35,735 nt of DNA from Ornithomonoglobus_A sp034090805 (GTDB lineage: Bacteria; Bacillota; Clostridia; UBA1381): the NCBI GenBank assembly GCA_034090805.1, contig JAXDRV010000134.1:1-35735 (forward strand), read 5' to 3'. Below are positions 31,624 through 35,735 of the stretch, piece after piece. The translations under genes were made by a program, and so were the position numbers. Numbering within the stretch: position 1 is the first letter of the stretch; each line of letters begins with the position of its first letter. The notes beneath the pieces are model-generated. The model saw nothing but the letters and a program-made list of their open reading frames with translations, was not told the origin of the DNA and made no database searches.

Positions 31624-33387
31624 ATGAAGGACAACAATGTATTTAAGTATCTGACAAACTATAAAACGCAGAGCGTCATATTCAAAAATTTTCTTATCAT
31701 TCTTATTGTCCTTATTCTGCCTATGACGGTTCTGTTTATAAATCTGTACCGCAACTATTCAAGAGCCGCAACGGAAAAGCTCAACAATATGTACCGCAGC
31801 AGATTTAACACCGTAGAAACAACCTTTGACGAAATATATGACCAGACACGCCTTTTCACATATTCGCTTGCCGGAAATGAGGCGATAATAAATTTTGCCG
31901 CAGAGCCGTATTCACCGTCACTTTACAAAATAGCGGACTATAACCGAATAATCGGCGCGTCGGGCTCGGCATTTACATATGTGGACAGCGTTTATATTTA
32001 CTCCAACGTCAACAGCTATGTTCTCTCCGGCACAACAAACGATGTGCTTGACAGCTTTCACGACAGGTCATGGCTGTCGGAATACGCATATTTGTCGGCG
32101 GACACAATATCAATCGTTCCGAGAATAATAGAGGATACGGACAATTACTACATATCCTTTATTCTTGCAATTCGCAGCAGATCGGGCGAAAAAATAGGCG
32201 CTGTTGTTGTCAACATGAATACGGCGCTGATTATGAACACAATACTGCCGTCCGAAAACGATAATTTTGATTTATACGTTCTGAGCGGCTATAAAAAAGC
32301 GCTCCTTTCAACAGAGATGGAAAACCTGTTTAACAAATACAATCAAAACGCATATGTCTATGACAAAATCGAAAACTCTATAGACAAGGGCTATTTTACC
32401 TATGACAATACGTCCGAAAAAACAAAGCTCCAATATGTTTTGATAGCAAAGCACAATCAAAGCCTTATCACGCCGCAAAACGTTTTCATAATAATTCTGA
32501 TGCTTCTTCTTACTCTGCTTATAGCTCTCATTGCCGCGCTGTTTCTTGCGATACGTACCTTTAAGCCGATACAGAATATTATTGACTCTGTAAGCGAAAG
32601 CTTCGACAGCGACAAAAAGCTTAATATAGACAACGAAATTTCGCTTATAGTTGAAAACATAAACTCAACCATACAGGATAAACGCCTTGCGGAAATTGAG
32701 CTTGAACAAAGAATTGCGCTTCTAAACAACGCATACACCGTTGCACTGCAGGCACAGATTAATCCGCATTTTCTTTATAACACGCTTGAAACAATAAACT
32801 TTATGGCATACAAGCAGTTCAAAAAGCAAAATGACATATCAACCATAACGGTCAGTCTGTCTAAAATGCTCAGAATAGCTCTTGATTCCGAAAAGAATCT
32901 TGTGCCGCTCAAAACGGAAAAGGAGCATATATGCCTGTATATTGAGATAATGAAGCTCCGCTATCCCGGCAAATGCGAATTTTTAATAGATATTCCACCG
33001 GAATATGACGACTGCATGGTAGTAAAGCTTATGCTTCAGCCGCTTATAGAAAATGCCTTTCAGCACGGCATACGCCATTCAAAGCGTGCCGGAATTATCC
33101 GAATAAGCGCCGAGCGTAAAAACGACTGCTTTATACTAACCGTTGCCGATAACGGCGCCGGCATGGATAAAAAAACGCTTGCCTTCGTTAAATCAATTCT
33201 TTCGTCAGAGGTATATATACACTCAAAGCACATCGGCATAAACAATGTAAACAGGCGTGTGAAGCTACTGCTCGGCAAGGATTACGGAGTTAATGTCACA
33301 AGCGAGGAAGGGGTAGGAAGCACCTTTACAATAACGCTTCCATATACACAGATCAAGGAGAAAAATGATGAACAAAATAATATTTAA
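31624..33387 (+). CDS. Sensor histidine kinase, YesM-like
   Basis: I choose the ATG at 31624, which follows AGAAAGG and starts MKDNNVFKYL. An in-frame ATG at 31510 would overlap the regulator gene by 91 bases without a good ribosome binding site. The protein then has 587 residues. A membrane segment at about 19-42 and another at about 286-310 enclose a 240-residue extracellular sensor domain. A HAMP-like stretch follows. The phospho-accepting histidine is expected at H382 in QINPHFLYNTLE, the mark of the LytS/YesM group. The ATPase part has QPLIENAFQHGI and DNGAGM. Its outer domain could receive ligand-loaded lipoprotein from 28383-29798, which is an inference. The stop overlaps the GH28 start by 23 bases, so kinase and enzyme are translated together. 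Confidence 0.93.
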   Translation: MKDNNVFKYLTNYKTQSVIFKNFLIILIVLILPMTVLFINLYRNYSRAATEKLNNMYRSRFNTVETTFDEIYDQTRLFTYSLAGNEAIINFAAEPYSPSLYKIADYNRIIGASGSAFTYVDSVYIYSNVNSYVLSGTTNDVLDSFHDRSWLSEYAYLSADTISIVPRIIEDTDNYYISFILAIRSRSGEKIGAVVVNMNTALIMNTILPSENDNFDLYVLSGYKKALLSTEMENLFNKYNQNAYVYDKIENSIDKGYFTYDNTSEKTKLQYVLIAKHNQSLITPQNVFIIILMLLLTLLIALIAALFLAIRTFKPIQNIIDSVSESFDSDKKLNIDNEISLIVENINSTIQDKRLAEIELEQRIALLNNAYTVALQAQINPHFLYNTLETINFMAYKQFKKQNDISTITVSLSKMLRIALDSEKNLVPLKTEKEHICLYIEIMKLRYPGKCEFLIDIPPEYDDCMVVKLMLQPLIENAFQHGIRHSKRAGIIRISAERKNDCFILTVADNGAGMDKKTLAFVKSILSSEVYIHSKHIGINNVNRRVKLLLGKDYGVNVTSEEGVGSTFTITLPYTQIKEKNDEQNNI

Positions 33388-34639
33388 ACCCAAAACAGAC
33401 AATACAACACAGGAGCTTCAAAGCGCAATAGATAAAGCCGCAGCAAGCGGTGCCGAGCTTATTATACCTGCCGGAATATACGTATGCGGAACGCTTTTTA
33501 TGAGAAGCGGTCTTACAATAACGCTTGAAAGGGGAGCATATATACTCGGAAGCGAGCGTTTTGAGGACTATTCCGATAAGGTAAACCTTTTTACTGACGC
33601 GGTTGACAACAAGCGCGGAAGAAGTCTTATATATGCCGACGGTATAGAAAATCTCACAATTCGCGGCGAGGGAGCTATAGACGGCAGAGGCGAGTTGTTT
33701 TCAGAGACTCATCCGCATCATCTTGAACGTCCGTTTCTTGTACGTATAATGAACTCTAAAAATCTCAGCTTCTCCGGAATACAGCTGAAAAAATCTGCCG
33801 CATGGACACTGCATTTGCAAAACTGCGAAAATATTGACATTAAAAATTTGTTTATAAACAGCCGCGTCAACGGAAATAACGACGGTATAGACATTGACTC
33901 ATGCAGAAGCTGCCGCATAGAAGGCTGCTTTATAGATACGGGCGATGACGCAATCTGCTTAAAATCCACCTTTGATAAGCCGTGCAGCAATGTAGCTGTC
34001 ACAGGCTGCGTTATAACAACAAACTGGGCAGGCTTCAAGGTAGGTACGGAGTCGGTCGGCGATTTTGAAAACATCACCTTTACAAATTCATATATTTATG
34101 ACTGTAACGGCTGCGCGATAAAGCTTTGTCCCGTTGACGGAGGAAATCTGAAAAATCTCACAATCAGCAATATACAGCTTAATAACGCCACCGGTCCGAT
34201 ATTTATTGCAGGCGGCGACAGACTGCGCGAGTATCAACCCGGAAACAGCCGCTGCACTGCCGGAGCTATTTCCGATATTTTAATCGAAAACATATCGGGT
34301 AAATGTATAAATGCCATAGGCACAACCTATAAGGGTGAGGCTTGGGGCAATGCAAAATCATGCATATGCATTTCGGGCACAAAGGATAATAAGGTGAAAA
34401 ACCTGACTGTGAGAAATATTACGCTTGAAATGGCTGGCGGCGTCAATGAATATACATACCATGAAATTCCCGAAATGGAGAAGCGCTATCCCGAATTTCA
34501 TAACTTCGGGGTACTTCCGGCGTGGGGACTTTTTGTGCGAAACGCAGAGAATTTTATATATACCAATGTTAATATGACCTGCACTGCGGCAGATGTTCGT
34601 GATGAGGTATGGTTTGATGACGAACACTCAGGCAGCTGA
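33365..34639 (+). CDS. Glycoside hydrolase family 28, cytoplasmic, polygalacturonase-like
   Basis: This 424-residue right-handed beta-helix enzyme has no signal peptide, so it should cleave imported oligogalacturonate or rhamnogalacturonan pieces from inside. The catalytic aspartates are visible: D173 in GNNDGIDIDSC, and D194-D195 in DTGDDAICLKS. The histidine motif GHG, usual in polygalacturonases, is replaced by AGFKVGTES (222-230), while the Lys of the late RIK motif may be K253 in CAIKL. This pattern belongs to a bacterial subgroup whose substrate is less sure. AAGGAG four bases upstream supports ATG 33365; ATG 33368 follows at once. Its position directly behind the kinase, sharing 23 bases, is unusual for an enzyme gene and ties its expression to the sensor. 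A terminator follows the stop. Confidence 0.88.
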   Translation: MMNKIIFKPKTDNTTQELQSAIDKAAASGAELIIPAGIYVCGTLFMRSGLTITLERGAYILGSERFEDYSDKVNLFTDAVDNKRGRSLIYADGIENLTIRGEGAIDGRGELFSETHPHHLERPFLVRIMNSKNLSFSGIQLKKSAAWTLHLQNCENIDIKNLFINSRVNGNNDGIDIDSCRSCRIEGCFIDTGDDAICLKSTFDKPCSNVAVTGCVITTNWAGFKVGTESVGDFENITFTNSYIYDCNGCAIKLCPVDGGNLKNLTISNIQLNNATGPIFIAGGDRLREYQPGNSRCTAGAISDILIENISGKCINAIGTTYKGEAWGNAKSCICISGTKDNKVKNLTVRNITLEMAGGVNEYTYHEIPEMEKRYPEFHNFGVLPAWGLFVRNAENFIYTNVNMTCTAADVRDEVWFDDEHSGS

Positions 34640-34690
34640 GGCTATTAAAGGCATTTGATTTTGGTATATTAAAAGCCTGTTTTTCTTTCG
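34640..34690 (+). terminator. Terminator after GH28
   Basis: GGCTATTAA (34640-34648) pairs with TTAAAAGCC (34669-34677) with one mismatch around a 20-base loop, and TGTTTTTCTTTC follows. It starts at the base after the stop codon, and ends the sensor-regulator-GH28 unit before the convergent EamA gene. Confidence 0.65.
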
Positions 34691-34726
34691 GAAACGCTTT
34701 TTTAAAAAGGGCGGCTGATATCCGTA

Positions 34727-35584
34727 TCATGCGCGGTTTTTATTATAGAAAAACATTGTTATACCGGCGCTGCATATCAGGAAATAGCCGACAACGCTCA
34801 AAAAATCCGGAACCTGATTAAAAATCAAAAATCCGAATACGGCTGAAAAAATAACCTGCGTATAGTCATATACCGAAATTTCCTTTGCCGGAGCCAGCAT
34901 ATATGCGTGTGTTATTCCAAACTGACCCACGCAGGCGCTTACTCCGGCAAGTATCAGACAGACAAGGCTTTTAAGGCTCATTGCCGCCGGATTAAAAATC
35001 ATAAACGGCAGACACACAAGGCAGGAAAATGCCGAGAAGAAAAATATTACAACATATCCGTTTTCGCCCTTTTTACCAAGCACGCGCACAAAGGTATATG
35101 CGGCTCCGGCGCCGAGCCCTCCGAGCGCACCTATAAGCGCCGGAAATGACGCATATCCGTTGCCCGACGGCTTTATTATGCACATACTTCCGACAAACGC
35201 CGTCAGCACGCCGAGAATTTGCACCGCTGTCGGTTTTTCCTTAAGCAGAAATACGGAAAATATAATTGCAAAAAACGGAGAAAGCTTATTGAGCATATTA
35301 GCGTCGGCAAGCACAAGGCGGTCTATCGCATAAAAATTACACACAAGACCGATTGTTCCGAACAAGGCGCGGCAAAACAGCTGCGGCAGACAGTCCCTTT
35401 TGGGAATAAACCCTACGTGATTTTTGAGCATCAGACCCGTAACGGCTATAAGCGCTGCCGCATTTCTGAAAAACGCTTTTTGAAAAAAGGGCAAATCACC
35501 CGACAGATGCACAAACACGCTCATCATCGAAAACCCGAACGCAGCCATTATAACATAAAAAATTCCCTTTAGCTTTGAATTCAT
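34727..35584 (-). CDS. EamA/DMT-family transporter
   Basis: This 285-residue protein has ten predicted membrane segments in two five-segment repeats, the normal build of drug/metabolite transporters of the EamA family. Visible family features are FRNAAALIAVTGLML in the first half and LSPFFAIIFSVFLLKEKPT at the end of the first repeat. The matching TQVIFSAVFGFLIFNQVPD lies at the end of the second repeat. The substrate cannot be told. It is convergent with the GH28 gene and has no ribosome binding site of good quality upstream (GATATGG before the ATG). It is probably unrelated to the pectin genes. The gene is intact. Confidence 0.88.
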   Translation of the reverse strand: MNSKLKGIFYVIMAAFGFSMMSVFVHLSGDLPFFQKAFFRNAAALIAVTGLMLKNHVGFIPKRDCLPQLFCRALFGTIGLVCNFYAIDRLVLADANMLNKLSPFFAIIFSVFLLKEKPTAVQILGVLTAFVGSMCIIKPSGNGYASFPALIGALGGLGAGAAYTFVRVLGKKGENGYVVIFFFSAFSCLVCLPFMIFNPAAMSLKSLVCLILAGVSACVGQFGITHAYMLAPAKEISVYDYTQVIFSAVFGFLIFNQVPDFLSVVGYFLICSAGITMFFYNKNRA

Positions 35585-35692
35585 TTTACCATATCTGGAA
35601 TTGTCAATATATGTACAGTCATAAAATACACTAAATTTCCAATATCATATTTTTAGATTTTCTAAGCCGGAGCAAATTTAAAGTTTTGCACC

Positions 35693-35730
35693 GAACGTAG
35701 CACCGCGCAGCGGCTTGCTCTTGACCGTTC
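35693..35730. repeat. Palindromic element at the window edge
   Basis: GAACG (35693-35697) and CGTTC (35726-35730) enclose a hairpin. In that hairpin AGCA/TGCT and CCGC/GCGG pair around GCA, with a two-base bulge. The core on the minus strand, AAGCCGCTGCGCGG, resembles that of inverted repeat 6 (AAGCCGCTATGCGG). The element may be cut by the window end. It lies upstream of the EamA gene. Confidence 0.45.
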
Positions 35731-35735
35731 AAAAG

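Noticed and set aside
34689..34702. Another cre-like sequence with AAACGCTTT core
   Set aside because: It is between two convergent gene ends, where it could not control a promoter, and three outer positions mismatch.
35585..35692. Clear promoter for the EamA gene
   Set aside because: Several AT-rich hexamers are present but none gives a good -35/-10 pair with proper spacing, so no promoter is called.

Overview
The window looks like the chromosome of a Gram-positive, gut- or rumen-type member of the Clostridia (Bacillota). The evidence is three proteins with S-layer homology (SLH) domains, lipoprotein solute-binding proteins, YesM/YesN-type two-component genes, AGGAGG-like ribosome binding sites and moderate-to-low GC with an AT-rich third position. 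A pectin specialist in the neighbourhood of Monoglobus would fit, but that is an inference from gene content. No rRNA, tRNA, CRISPR array, transposase or integrase was seen.

Layout. Positions 1-66 hold the last codons of a plus-strand gene, followed by a strong hairpin terminator. Positions 116-837 hold no intact gene, only decayed coding remnants on the minus strand, including the N-terminal block of an SGNH/GDSL hydrolase. From 28114 down to 838 runs one nearly gapless minus-strand array of twelve genes. In transcription order these are: GH105 unsaturated rhamnogalacturonyl hydrolase; an unrecognised cytoplasmic protein of toroid-plus-sandwich type; two SLH proteins without a catalytic domain; an SLH-anchored and then a free parallel beta-helix protein of GH141-like type; a protein made only of binding modules; an SGNH esterase with several binding modules; a solute-binding lipoprotein; permease B; a further binding-module protein wedged between the two permease genes; permease C; and a GH3 enzyme. 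Divergently, from 28383 to 34639, lie a second solute-binding-type lipoprotein, a YesN-like AraC response regulator, a YesM-like histidine kinase and a GH28 enzyme, closed by a terminator. An EamA/DMT transporter and a palindromic repeat end the window.

How the genes work together (inference from families and order): extracellular and surface-layer enzymes with carbohydrate-binding modules attack and deacetylate a pectic polysaccharide, probably rhamnogalacturonan. The LplA/B/C-type ABC importer takes up oligosaccharides, presumably with a shared ATPase encoded elsewhere. Cytoplasmic GH105, GH28, GH3 and the unrecognised protein finish the oligosaccharides. The lipoprotein, kinase and regulator probably sense the ligand and drive both divergent units.

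Most unusual points: a run of six back-to-back inverted repeats between the sensor lipoprotein and the response regulator (29800-30030); a copy of the esterase's non-catalytic tail inserted between the two permease genes; tandem GH141-like paralogues of which only one carries SLH repeats; non-catalytic SLH proteins that could be surface scaffolds; and the unrecognised cytoplasmic protein translationally coupled to GH105.
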